A stretch of DNA of 64,000 nt from Sphaerisporangium perillae (GTDB taxonomy: Bacteria; Actinomycetota; Actinomycetes; Streptosporangiales; Streptosporangiaceae). Below the pieces are notes generated by a model. It had not been told where the DNA came from. It saw only the letters and a program-made list of their open reading frames with translations, and searched no databases. The stretch covers positions 103,486-167,485 of the forward strand of contig NZ_JALLPO010000021.1 of NCBI RefSeq assembly GCF_023276435.1, in the 5' to 3' direction. Shown one piece after another: positions 8,363-16,561 of the stretch (its first letter is position 1; the number at the start of each line of letters is the position of its first letter). The translations under genes and the position numbers were made by a program.

Positions 8363-9553
8363 TCAGTCGCAGTCCTGGGTGTCGACGCGGGCGAGGGCGC
8401 CGCTGCCGTCGTCGGCGTCGGGCCGTACCTCCGCGGCGGTGAGCGCGAACCCGGTGTCCGCCTGGTCGGTCGCCGCGGCGAAGATCACGCCGAACACCTG
8501 GCCCGTCGGGGTGAGCAGCGGCCCGCCGGAGTTGCCCGGCTGCACGAGCCCCCGGATGGCGTACACCTCGCGGGTGACCGTCTTGCGGGAGTAGATGTCC
8601 GACGCCTTGGCGTTCTGCTTGACGCGGATCCTGGCCGGCCTGGTCGTGAAGCCCTTGCCCTTGGGGAACCCGGCGATGATCGCGTCGTCCCGGCCCTCGG
8701 CGGTGTAGTCGAACTTCAGCGGCGTCACGTTCATGTCGGGGACGTACAGGACCGCGATGTCCCTGTCGGGGTTGTAGAGCACGACCTGAGCGTCATGCCC
8801 GACGCGGTTCTCGTCGGTCACCCGCAGGTCCTCGGTGACCCCGGCGACCACGTGCGCGTTGGTCATGATGCGGTGCGGGGCGAAGACGAAGCCGGTGCCC
8901 TCGATGCGCTTGCGGCAGGCGGGCGCGGTGCCCTGGACCTTGACGATCGCCCGGCGGGCCCGCTGGAGCTGGGGACCCGTGACCACGCTGGCGTCGGGCG
9001 GCGGCACCTCGACGACCTGGCCGCCGCCGATGGCGTTGAACACCTGCGGGAACTCCGAGGTGTCCACGAACTTCTTGAAGGAGAGCCGCCAGTCTTTGGC
9101 CTTGTCGGGCATCGCCGCGTCGACGGTCTGCAGCAGCAGCGAGCCGTTGGTCTGCTGGCGCAGCCAGGGAAAGGGGGCGACGGACAGCAGCGAGCCGATC
9201 AGCCAGGCGATGACCAGGACGGACAGTGCGCTGGTGAACGTGCCCCCGACCGCGTCGACCGTCCGGGCGGGCTCCCACGTGATGTGGCTGCGGACGACCG
9301 CGCCGATCGTGGAGGAGGCGAACTGGCCGACCACCGCCGCGAGGAACACGATCACGATGGCGAGCAGCGCCTGCTCTGTGGAGGCGCTGACGACCGCGTG
9401 GGCGATCGGCGGCGCGATCAGCACCCCGAGAAAACCTCCCCCGACGAAGCCGAGGAAGCTGAATGCCCCGATGATGAACCCTTGCCGGTAGCCGGACACG
9501 GCAAAGGCAATCACGAGAACAATCAGGATGAAGTCTAGGAGATCGCCGCTCAC
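8363..9553 (-). CDS. marP: MarP-like membrane-anchored serine protease
   Basis: A 396-residue protein. The N-terminus is a CvpA/colicin-V-type domain with four hydrophobic helices, followed by an extracytoplasmic chymotrypsin-like protease. The triad is visible: TNAHVV (His about 231), DRDIAVL (Asp about 263) and PGNSGGPL (Ser about 341), closely matching M. tuberculosis MarP spacing. Two cysteines, ACRKR near 213 and the C-terminal QDC, match the MarP disulfide that couples activity to oxidation. MarP is required for acid resistance in M. tuberculosis; the same role here is inference. Start GTG 9553. Confidence 0.92.
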   Translation of the reverse strand: MSGDLLDFILIVLVIAFAVSGYRQGFIIGAFSFLGFVGGGFLGVLIAPPIAHAVVSASTEQALLAIVIVFLAAVVGQFASSTIGAVVRSHITWEPARTVDAVGGTFTSALSVLVIAWLIGSLLSVAPFPWLRQQTNGSLLLQTVDAAMPDKAKDWRLSFKKFVDTSEFPQVFNAIGGGQVVEVPPPDASVVTGPQLQRARRAIVKVQGTAPACRKRIEGTGFVFAPHRIMTNAHVVAGVTEDLRVTDENRVGHDAQVVLYNPDRDIAVLYVPDMNVTPLKFDYTAEGRDDAIIAGFPKGKGFTTRPARIRVKQNAKASDIYSRKTVTREVYAIRGLVQPGNSGGPLLTPTGQVFGVIFAAATDQADTGFALTAAEVRPDADDGSGALARVDTQDCD

Positions 9554-9615
9554 GCCTTAACGGTATCCAGCGCGGCCACGAGCCGTGCACCCGTTGGCTC
9601 GATATCGTTGAGCGC

Positions 9616-10305
9616 ATGGTATCGATCGGGGGGTCGAGCGACGGGCGTTCGGACGGGCACCCCGGCACGGGCACGCACGCCGCGCCAGGGGAAGCGCGTG
9701 CGGCCACGGAGGTGCCGGTCGTCGCCGAGGGGAGGCCGCAGTCCTGGATTCGCAGCCTGCGGTGGGTGCGCGCGGACGCGGGGGTGGCCGGCGAGCTGGC
9801 GAAGCGAAGCGTCGGCGAGCTGATCGCCATGGCGCTGGGGGACGATGATCCGGACGGCCCGGCCAGGTGGAACGCCGTGGACGCCTTGCACGCACGAGGC
9901 GATCTGGAGACCTTCACCGAGGCAAGAAGGCTCTGTGCGAGCGACTCCGGCGTCGAGCGGGTGCTGGGCGTGGACATTCTGGGCGAGCTGGGCACACCGC
10001 ATCGGCCCTTCCTCGACAAGAGCCTGTCCGTCCTTCGCTATCTGGCCGCCGCGGACGACGACGTGCGCGTACTCCACGCGGTGCTGATCGCGTTCGGGCA
10101 TCTGCGCGACCAGCGGGCCCTGCCGTCGGTGATCCAGCTGTCCACTCATCCGGATCCCACCGTGCGCTACGGCGCCGCGTACGCGCTGTCGCACGTCCTG
10201 GGCCGTCCCGCGGACCCGGCCGGGCTCGCGGCCCTCCGCCGGCTCGCCAGGGACGAGGACGAGGACGTGGCCGACTGGGCGGCCCTCGGCCTCATCCTCC
10301 CGTAG
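9616..10305 (+). CDS. HEAT-repeat protein
   Basis: A 229-residue soluble protein. After a disordered Gly/Ala/Arg-rich N-terminus (about 1-40) it consists of helical pairs with the HEAT pattern: RWNAVDALHARGD, ERVLGVDILGELG, VLHAVLIAFGHLRD, VRYGAAYALSHVLG and DWAALGLIL. HEAT scaffolds bind proteins or act as adaptors; no partner can be named. It is divergent from marP. The start has only weak SD complementarity, so the N-terminus is uncertain. Confidence 0.75.
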   Translation: MVSIGGSSDGRSDGHPGTGTHAAPGEARAATEVPVVAEGRPQSWIRSLRWVRADAGVAGELAKRSVGELIAMALGDDDPDGPARWNAVDALHARGDLETFTEARRLCASDSGVERVLGVDILGELGTPHRPFLDKSLSVLRYLAAADDDVRVLHAVLIAFGHLRDQRALPSVIQLSTHPDPTVRYGAAYALSHVLGRPADPAGLAALRRLARDEDEDVADWAALGLILP

Positions 10306-10309
10306 GGGC

Positions 10310-10957
10310 CTAGCGCCGGGCCAGCCTGAGCATCTCGGGGGGCAGTTCCTCCACGCGCTCGCCGTCCCACGGGCGTTCGAAGCCGGTGGCGGCGAGGACG
10401 TCGTTGAGGACGCCGGCCGTGAACCCCCAGACGAGCATGCCGCGCACCTTGAACGCGGGCCCCGCGAACCCGCCGGGAAGGCGCAACCGCAGCCGGTTGC
10501 GGGGATCGACCAGTTCGGCGATCGGCACGCGGGCCACGGCGTCGACCTCGTCGGGCGAGGCTGCGTGGACGGCGCACGGCGTGTGCCACCAGCCCAGCAC
10601 GGGTGTCACCCTGTTGTCGCTACGCCAGACGTACAGCTCCGGGAGCTCGCCGACCACCCGCACGCCGGTGGGATCGAGGCCCGTCTCCTCCTCCGCCTCG
10701 CGCAGGGCCGCTCCCACGGGCCCGCCGTCGCCGGGATCCACCCCTCCGCCGGGGAACGCGGGCTGGCCGGCGTGGTTGCGTCCCTTCGCGCTGCGCTGGA
10801 TCAGCAGGATGTCGGGGCCCTCCGCCGACTCGCCGAACAACAGCAGGACGGCGGCGGCGCGTCCGCCGTCGACCGGCGGGCGCAACGCTGCCGGCACGGG
10901 ATGGTGGACGGCGTTCGCCGCGAGATCGTGTAACCAGCCGGGCACGGGAGCAGTCAT
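10310..10957 (-). CDS. NUDIX coenzyme A diphosphatase-like hydrolase
   Basis: A 215-residue NUDIX hydrolase with the CoA-specific signature (LLIQRSAKGRNHAGQPAFPG) directly before the Nudix box (GGGVDPGD...ALREAEEETGL). Enzymes of this group hydrolyse CoA and its acyl or oxidised forms to 4'-phosphopantetheine and 3',5'-ADP. The metal-binding REAEEE is intact. ATG 10957 follows AGGAGG at 6 nt. It sits downstream of nth on the same strand (Rv3672c position), separated by a minisatellite. The thioredoxin-like gene that intervenes in mycobacteria is absent. Confidence 0.88.
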   Translation of the reverse strand: MTAPVPGWLHDLAANAVHHPVPAALRPPVDGGRAAAVLLLFGESAEGPDILLIQRSAKGRNHAGQPAFPGGGVDPGDGGPVGAALREAEEETGLDPTGVRVVGELPELYVWRSDNRVTPVLGWWHTPCAVHAASPDEVDAVARVPIAELVDPRNRLRLRLPGGFAGPAFKVRGMLVWGFTAGVLNDVLAATGFERPWDGERVEELPPEMLRLARR

Positions 10958-10990
10958 GCGATACCTCCTGCGGGGAGCAACATCGGCCGC

Positions 10991-11175
10991 GTCCGGCAGC
11001 TTCCCACCCGGAGAGACCCTGTCCGGCAGCCTCCCACCCCGAGGGACCCTGTCCGGCGGCTTCCCACCCCGAGGGACCCTGTCCGGCGGCTTCCCACCCC
11101 GAGGGACCCTGTCCGGCGGCTTCCCACCCCGAAGACCCTGTCCGGCGGCTTCCCCCCCCCCCCCCCCGAGGGACC
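10991..11175. repeat. 30-bp minisatellite with C16 tract
   Basis: Six head-to-tail copies of a ~30-bp unit (GTCCGGCGGCTTCCCACCCC then GAGGGACCCT) starting at 10991, 11021, 11051, 11081, 11111 and 11140. Copies 3 and 4 are identical. Copy 5 is one base short, and copy 6 contains an uninterrupted run of 16 C (11152-11167). It fills most of the gap between nth and the NUDIX gene, where a readthrough transcript would pass. The C-run may vary by slippage or be a sequencing-length error. Confidence 0.9.
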
Positions 11176-11234
11176 GCGCTCGGCGGTACCTCTCGGGGAC
11201 CGCCGTCGCGAGCGCGCCGGACAGGGCTGTGCCG

Positions 11235-11954
11235 TCAGGAGAACGGGCCGGGGCGGACGAGCTTGGCCGCCTGGGCGGGGTCGGTCGGTCCCTCGCCGTA
11301 GGAGGGGCACAGGCTCGCGAGCGGGCAAGCGCCGCACGCGGGCCGGCGGGCGTGGCAGACGCGCCTGCCGTGCCAGATCAGGTAGTGGGACATCTGCGTC
11401 CACTGGCTCTTCGGAATCAGCTCGCCGACGGCGTGCTCGATCTTGACGGGGTCGGTCTCCGTCGTCCATCCGAAGCGGCGGGTGAGGCGCTGGAAGTGGG
11501 TGTCGACCGTGATCCCCGGCACGCCGAAGGCGTTGCCGAGCACCACGTTGGCGGTCTTCCTGCCGACGCCCGGGAGCGTGACGAGGTCCTTCAGCTTGCC
11601 GGGCACCTCGCCGCCGTAGCGCTCGCAGAGGGTCTGGGCCATGCCGATGATGCTGTTGGCCTTGGCGCGGAAGAACCCGGTCGACCGGATGATCTCTTCC
11701 AGCTCGGCCCGGTCGGCGCCGGCATAGTCAGCCCCTGTCCGGTATTTGGCAAAAAGGACTGGAGTAACCAGGTTGACCCTTTTGTCCGTACACTGCGCGG
11801 AGAGGATCGTTGCGACCAGCAGCTCGAGGGGGTTGCCGAAGTCGAGCTCACAATGGGCGTCAGGATACGTTTCCGCCAGAATTCGGATCATTCGTCGAGC
11901 TCGGCGCACCAAGGAGAGCCGGGACTCCCCAGCGGAGGTCACTTTGCGGGGCAC
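11235..11954 (-). CDS. nth: Endonuclease III (DNA glycosylase/AP lyase)
   Basis: A 239-residue protein of family length. The helix-hairpin-helix [13 protein letters not shown] carries the catalytic Lys, the catalytic Asp is in TVDTHF, and a C-terminal [4Fe-4S] loop has spacing C-x6-C-x2-C-x5-C. It removes oxidised pyrimidines in base-excision repair. GTG 11954 was taken as start; the first 20 residues are basic and could be an extension, with ATG ([10 protein letters not shown]) as the alternative. Divergent from crp, as in mycobacteria. Confidence 0.95.
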   Translation of the reverse strand: MPRKVTSAGESRLSLVRRARRMIRILAETYPDAHCELDFGNPLELLVATILSAQCTDKRVNLVTPVLFAKYRTGADYAGADRAELEEIIRSTGFFRAKANSIIGMAQTLCERYGGEVPGKLKDLVTLPGVGRKTANVVLGNAFGVPGITVDTHFQRLTRRFGWTTETDPVKIEHAVGELIPKSQWTQMSHYLIWHGRRVCHARRPACGACPLASLCPSYGEGPTDPAQAAKLVRPGPFS

Positions 11955-12083
11955 CCCGACAGCCTACGCGTAAGGGCTCTATGAGACCCGCTTGGTGCGG
12001 TACGTCACAATGTCTAGCAGCGAGCGCGATCCCAGGCGTGGCGCGCAGTCGTGGTGGCGCGACCACCGGAACGAGGAGGCACC

Positions 12084-12764
12084 GTGAATACCGACGACGT
12101 GCTGGGTAAGGCCCCTTTGTTCTCCGCGCTCGACCGCGAGAGCGCCGCCGCGCTCCGTACGGGCATCTCAGAGGTGGAGCTCCACAAGGGGCAGACCCTC
12201 TTCAGCGAGGGCGAGACGGGCGACAGGCTCTACGTCGTGCTGGACGGCAAGATCAAGCTGATCCGCACCGCGCCCGACGGCCGCGAGAACCTGCTGAGCG
12301 TGCTCGGCCCGAGCGAGATGTTCGGCGAGCTGTCGCTGTTCGACCCCCGGCCCCGCACGGCCAGCGCGATCGCGCTGACGGACGTGCGCCTGGCCGGATT
12401 AGGCCACGACGACCTGCGCCCCTGGCTGACCGGTCGCCCTGAGGTCGCCCTCCACCTGCTGCGTGCCCTCGCGCAGCGGCTCCGCCGCACCAACGACGTG
12501 ATGGCCGACCTCGTCTTCACCGACGTGCCGGGCCGGGTGGGCAAGGCGCTGCTGGACCTCGCCGAGCGCTTCGGCCAGCGGACCGAGGAGGGCCTGCGGG
12601 TCCACCACGACCTCACGCAGGAGGAACTGGCCCAGTACGTCGGCGCCTCGCGCGAGACCGTGAACAAGGCCCTCGCCGACTTCGCGCAGCGCGGCTGGCT
12701 CCGCATCGAGGCCAAGGCCGTCGTCATCATGGACGCCGACCGCCTCTACGCCCGTTCCAGGTAG
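12084..12764 (+). CDS. crp: Crp/Fnr-family cAMP receptor regulator
   Basis: A 226-residue regulator. The cNMP-binding beta-roll has the phosphate-binding cassette FGELSLFDPRPRTASA, and a C-terminal winged helix contains TQEELAQYVGASRETVNKAL. It matches actinobacterial Crp in length and in the position next to nth (Rv3676). GTG 12084 follows GAGGAGG at 4 nt. Upstream, GTGCGGTACGTCAC (about 11993-12006) resembles a weak Crp palindrome and might be autoregulatory; this is tentative. Confidence 0.93.
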   Translation: MNTDDVLGKAPLFSALDRESAAALRTGISEVELHKGQTLFSEGETGDRLYVVLDGKIKLIRTAPDGRENLLSVLGPSEMFGELSLFDPRPRTASAIALTDVRLAGLGHDDLRPWLTGRPEVALHLLRALAQRLRRTNDVMADLVFTDVPGRVGKALLDLAERFGQRTEEGLRVHHDLTQEELAQYVGASRETVNKALADFAQRGWLRIEAKAVVIMDADRLYARSR

Positions 12765-12773
12765 CCCCGTCCG

Positions 12774-12935
12774 CCCTGCGCGCCCGGGCGTCCCCGGATG
12801 CCCTGCGCGGCCAGGCGTTCTCGCATGCCCTGCGCGCCCGGGCGTTCTCGCATGCCCTGCGCGCCCGGGCGTTCCCGGATGCCCTGCGCGGCCAGGCGTT
12901 CTCGCATGCCCTGCGCGCCCGGGCGTCCCCGGATG
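12774..12935. repeat. 27-bp minisatellite between convergent genes
   Basis: Six exact-length tandem copies of a 27-bp unit (CCCTGCGCGGCCAGGCGTTC then TCGCATG, with CCCGGG/GGCCAG and TTCTCGC/TCCCCGG variants), spanning 12774-12935. It lies between the 3' ends of crp and the MBL gene, only 9 bp after crp. The unit is a multiple of three and yields 9-residue periodic translations, but there is no gene signal. No hairpin terminator is seen in this convergent gap. Confidence 0.9.
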
Positions 12936-12941
12936 CCCGTC

Positions 12942-13745
12942 CTATGTGCCCGGATCGTCGAGGTAGTCGAGCTGCGCCCGTACCGACCATTCGGCCGCCG
13001 GCCACAGGTCCTCGGGGACCTCGGCGTAGACGATCTCCACGATCTCCCGCGGCGTCCTGGCTCCGCCGGCCCGCGCCTTCCTGATCTGCTCCAGTCGCTC
13101 CCGCCGGTGGGCGATGTAGCCGTCCAGCACCGCGAGGGGCTCCGGGAGCATCGGCCCGTGGCCGGGCAGCAGCACCCGCGCCGCCGTGACCTCGGCGCGC
13201 GCCCGCAACCGGTCGAGGCTGCGCAGGTAGTCCGCCAGGTCTCCGTCGGGCGCGATCACGGTCGTGCCGCGGCCGAGGATGGTGTCCCCGGTCAGCATGG
13301 CCCCGTCACTCGGCAGCCAGAAGCAGAGGGAGTCGAAGGAGTGGCCGGGCGTGCCGATCACTCGCAGTTCCAGGTCGCCGGTGGTGACCACGTCGCCGTC
13401 CGCGAGCCCTTCCTCTCCGAGCACGTGCCGGGGGTCCAGGGCCCGTACGCCCGCGCCGACCATCTCGGCGAACCGCCTGGCCCCGCCGCTGTGGTCCTCG
13501 TGCCCGTGCGTGAGAAGGATCGCCTCGACCCGCCGCCCGGCGAGATGCCCGGCCACACGCCGCAGGTGTCCCTCGTCGTCTGGGCCGGGGTCCACGACGA
13601 GTACGGACTGCGCGTCCGGCTCGCCGATGACCCAGGTGTTGGTGCCGTCGAGGGTCATGGGGGAGGCGTTGGGCGCCAGCAGGTTCGTCGTCCGGGCCGT
13701 TCCGGCGCCGTCCAGGCCGTCCAGGGGGATTCGCAGACCACTCAT
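12942..13745 (-). CDS. Metallo-beta-lactamase-fold hydrolase (LACTB2/Rv3677c type)
   Basis: A 267-residue MBL-fold protein. The zinc motif THGHEDHSGG is followed by a later metal His (TPGHSFDS), an Asp (TGDTILG) and a terminal His (LLPGHGP). The C-terminal ~70 residues form a winged-helix-like extension typical of LACTB2-related RNases/hydrolases. It starts at ATG 13745, overlapping the TGA of the upstream NUDIX gene (ATGA), so the two are coupled. Substrate not known; nuclease or thioester hydrolase are possible. Confidence 0.88.
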   Translation of the reverse strand: MSGLRIPLDGLDGAGTARTTNLLAPNASPMTLDGTNTWVIGEPDAQSVLVVDPGPDDEGHLRRVAGHLAGRRVEAILLTHGHEDHSGGARRFAEMVGAGVRALDPRHVLGEEGLADGDVVTTGDLELRVIGTPGHSFDSLCFWLPSDGAMLTGDTILGRGTTVIAPDGDLADYLRSLDRLRARAEVTAARVLLPGHGPMLPEPLAVLDGYIAHRRERLEQIRKARAGGARTPREIVEIVYAEVPEDLWPAAEWSVRAQLDYLDDPGT

Positions 13746-14623
13746 GGCAATCGGTACTCCTCGTCCGGGATGACGAGCCACATCTCGCCGTCCACCTCGG
13801 CGGCGCGGGGCTGGAACGTCACGATCTTCCGGTCGCACGCCATCACCGCGTCGACATCCTCAAATTCCGAAATATCAGCCAACGTGCGGAACGTGGGCGG
13901 CAGTAGAAAGATCTCACCCTTCTTGGCGCGGTCGAGGGCCCGCTCCGGGCGCAGCCAGGCGACCTCGTCCGCCTCCCCGCCCACGTCTCGGGTGCGCTGG
14001 CCGGCCGGCATCGCGGCCACGAAGAACCGCGTGTCGAACCGCTTGTGCTCGACGTCCGGCGTGATCCAGTGGCCCCATGGCCTGAGCAGGTCGGCGCGCA
14101 GCACCAGGTCCCGCTTGTTCAGGAACTCAGCGAGCGACAGGCGCCGGTCGATCAGCGCCTCACGGTCGGCCTCCCAGTCGTCACCCGTGGTGTCGGCGAC
14201 CACCCTGTCGGCGCTCGGCCCTGCCAGCAGGACCCCCGACTCCTCGAAGGTCTCGCGCACCGCCGCGCAGACCAGGCCGCGCGCGGTGCCGATGTCGGCG
14301 CCGAAGAGGCGGCCCCAGGTCTCGGGCGCCGGGCCGGCCCAGGCCACGGCCTGGTCGGCGTCGCGCGGATCCACCGAGCCGCCAGGGAAGACGTACGCGC
14401 CGGCGGCGAACGCCATGCTCGCCGCGCGCCGCAGCATGTAGACCTCGAGGCCTCCGTCGCCATCCCGACCATCCCCGCCGGGCCCCTCGGGGCCGTTCTG
14501 GTCGCGGAGGCTGCGCAGGAGCACCACCGTCGCGGCGTCCCTGGCGGGCACGGGAGCGATCTCGCCCGACAGGATCGCGCGGGCGCGCTCGCCGAACTCT
14601 CCAGGCAACGGGATGCCGTTCAT
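13742..14623 (-). CDS. NUDIX hydrolase, NUDT19-like with split box
   Basis: A 293-residue NUDIX protein. FPGGSVDPRDAD opens the Nudix box, which is interrupted by a ~33-residue insert before AAVRETFEESGVLL. This insert is characteristic of the NUDT19-like group. A second domain (about 150-293) contains HWITPDVEHKRFDTRFF. ATG 14623 lies 6 nt after AAGGAG. It is coupled to the MBL hydrolase. Substrate unknown; a CoA derivative is possible. Confidence 0.82.
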   Translation of the reverse strand: MNGIPLPGEFGERARAILSGEIAPVPARDAATVVLLRSLRDQNGPEGPGGDGRDGDGGLEVYMLRRAASMAFAAGAYVFPGGSVDPRDADQAVAWAGPAPETWGRLFGADIGTARGLVCAAVRETFEESGVLLAGPSADRVVADTTGDDWEADREALIDRRLSLAEFLNKRDLVLRADLLRPWGHWITPDVEHKRFDTRFFVAAMPAGQRTRDVGGEADEVAWLRPERALDRAKKGEIFLLPPTFRTLADISEFEDVDAVMACDRKIVTFQPRAAEVDGEMWLVIPDEEYRLP

Positions 14624-14791
14624 CAACTCTCCTTGAGCGTGGAGACTCCCCTTCAGGGGTGAGGTGGTCAAGCCACCTCCATGGTCCAACCGAACGACGC
14701 TCGGCCGGACCATGGTGTCATGGCACTGTACGTGGGCTCCAGCGGCTGCCAGCTTGCGGATCTCACGGCCATACGGCTTGTGGTCTGACGG

Positions 14792-15253
14792 CTATCGCAC
14801 CTCGGCGATGAGCTCCACCTCGACGGGAACGTCCAGCGGCAGGGCCGCCACGCCGACGGCGCTGCGCGCGTGGATGCCCGCGTCCCCGAAGACCTCGGCG
14901 AACAGCTCGCTGGCGCCGTTGATGACGCTCGGCTGGCCGGTGAAGCCGGGCGCGCTGGCCACGAAGCCGACGACCTTGACGATGCGCACGACGTTCGACA
15001 GGCCGCCTGCGGCCGACGCGAGCGCCGCGAGGCCGTTGAGCGCGCAGATCCTCGCCTGGCGCTTGGCCTCCTCGGCCGTCACCTCGGCGCCGACCTTGCC
15101 CGTCGGGCCGAGCTTGCCGTTCTCCATGGGGATCTGGCCCGAGCAGTAGACGTAGTTCCCCGTGCGCACCGCGGGCACGTACGCGGCCAGCGGCTTGACG
15201 ATCTCGGGAAGGGTCAGCCCCAGTTCCTTGAGACGATCTTCGGGCGTGCTCAT
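14792..15253 (-). CDS. RidA-family deaminase
   Basis: A 153-residue RidA/YjgF protein (Rv3678c position). The fold hallmarks YVYCSGQIPMENGKL, the central CALNGLAAL and the C-terminal VEVELIAEV are present. RidA proteins hydrolyse reactive enamine/imine intermediates to protect PLP enzymes. The usual Arg of the carboxylate-binding motif is not obvious, so this may belong to a non-archetypal subgroup. ATG 15253 overlaps the stop of the DUF4177 gene. Confidence 0.85.
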   Translation of the reverse strand: MSTPEDRLKELGLTLPEIVKPLAAYVPAVRTGNYVYCSGQIPMENGKLGPTGKVGAEVTAEEAKRQARICALNGLAALASAAGGLSNVVRIVKVVGFVASAPGFTGQPSVINGASELFAEVFGDAGIHARSAVGVAALPLDVPVEVELIAEVR

Positions 15254-15405
15254 GCCTTCTCCCGCTTCATGTAGGCGACGAGCTGCTCGGGGTTCGGCCC
15301 CGGAATGACCGTGACGAGCTCCCAGCCGTCCTGGCCCCAGTTGTCGAGAATCTGCTTTGTCGCATGCGTCAGCAGCGGAACAGTCGCGTATTCGTAGCGC
15401 TTCAT
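15250..15405 (-). CDS. DUF4177 mini-protein
   Basis: A 51-residue protein beginning MKRYEYATVPLLTHATKQIL, with the DUF4177 core DNWGQDGWELVTVIPG. It is the small conserved gene that precedes RidA in actinobacteria (Rv3678A position). TACAGT lies exactly 6 nt upstream of ATG 15405, so the message is probably leaderless. Its stop overlaps the RidA start (ATGA). Function unknown. Confidence 0.85.
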   Translation of the reverse strand: MKRYEYATVPLLTHATKQILDNWGQDGWELVTVIPGPNPEQLVAYMKREKA

Positions 15406-15556
15406 GATGGCACTGTAGACGGGCCCGGCCTCCGTACGCGGCACGGCCACCGGGCCGGCGGAGCGCGGCCGTCCGGGGGTGTGAAGTGCGTCGCAACTGG
15501 CCCCTGATGAGGGCGGACGGCGAATCGAAAAGTGACCGTTGGGTAGCCTTCGAAGC

Positions 15557-16561
15557 GTGAGCGCTCGCGACACCGATTGGGACGGCGTACGACTTCATGT
15601 CGTGACCGGCAAGGGCGGCACGGGCAAGACGACCGTGGCCGCCGCGCTGGCCCTCGCCCTGGCGGCGGGCGGCCGGAAAGTACTGCTCGTCGAAGTGGAG
15701 GGACGCCAGGGCATCGCCCAGGTCTTCGACACCCCACCCCTGCCGTACGAAGAACGCAAGATCGCTGTGGCACCGGACGGCGGCGACGTGTACGCGCTCG
15801 CCATCGACCCAGAAGAGGCGATGCTCGAATACGTCGAGATGTTCTACGGGATGAAGCGGGCAGGGAAGGCCCTCAACAAGATCGGGCTCGTGGACTTCGC
15901 GACGACCATCGCCCCCGGGCTGCGCGACGTGCTCGTCACCGGCAAGACCAGCGAAGCCGTGCGCCGCCGCGACAAGTCGGGCAGGCGCGTGTACGACACC
16001 GTCGTCATGGACGCGCCGCCGACCGGGCGGATCACCCGGTTCCTCAACGTGACCTCGGAGGTGGCCGGCCTCGCGCGGATCGGCCCGGTCAAGAACCACG
16101 CCGACCTGGTCCGCGGCGTCGTCGCCTCGCCGGAGACCGCGGTGCACTTCGTCACGCTGCTGGAGGAGATGCCGGTCCAGGAGACGCTGGACGGCATCCA
16201 GAGCCTTCACGAGGCCAAGCTTCCCGTCGGCGGGATCTTCATCAACATGGTCCGCCCCGAACTGCTGCCGGAGGCGGCCCTCGACGCGGCGGCCGACGGC
16301 GGCTTCGACGCCGCCGATCTGACGCTCGGCCTCAAGGCGGCCGGCCTCACCGACGGCGCCGCCGGATCGTCCTCGATCGCCGAGGCGCTGGCCGCGGAGG
16401 TCGTCGAGCACGCACAGCGCACCGCTCTGGAGCGGCGCGAGAGGCAGACGCTCGCCGAGGCCACGGTGCCGCGGTACGAGCTGCCGCTCCTGCCCGAGGG
16501 CGCCGACCTCGCGGGCCTCTACGAGCTGGCCGAAACAATGTGTTCGCAGGGAGCAGCGTGA
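15557..16561 (+). CDS. ArsA/Get3-like ATPase, first subunit
   Basis: A 334-residue P-loop ATPase with VTGKGGTGKTTVAAALAL (deviant Walker A with a signature Lys) and DAPPTGRITRFL (switch/Walker B region). It is the Rv3679-type partner of the next gene; the M. tuberculosis pair has been described as a Get3-like complex. It lacks evident arsenite cysteines, so arsenic export is unlikely. GTG 15557 has TAGCCT 7 nt upstream, suggesting a leaderless transcript; an upstream TTG at 15539 is less likely. Coupled to the second subunit by GTGA (16558-16561). Confidence 0.88.
   Translation: MSARDTDWDGVRLHVVTGKGGTGKTTVAAALALALAAGGRKVLLVEVEGRQGIAQVFDTPPLPYEERKIAVAPDGGDVYALAIDPEEAMLEYVEMFYGMKRAGKALNKIGLVDFATTIAPGLRDVLVTGKTSEAVRRRDKSGRRVYDTVVMDAPPTGRITRFLNVTSEVAGLARIGPVKNHADLVRGVVASPETAVHFVTLLEEMPVQETLDGIQSLHEAKLPVGGIFINMVRPELLPEAALDAAADGGFDAADLTLGLKAAGLTDGAAGSSSIAEALAAEVVEHAQRTALERRERQTLAEATVPRYELPLLPEGADLAGLYELAETMCSQGAA

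Noticed and set aside
11993..12006. Crp autoregulatory palindrome upstream of crp
   Set aside because: Only the GTG/CAC cores match; too weak to call as a site.
10991..12935. The two tandem arrays as possible CRISPR
   Set aside because: Units are contiguous with no unique spacers and there are no cas genes; they are minisatellites.
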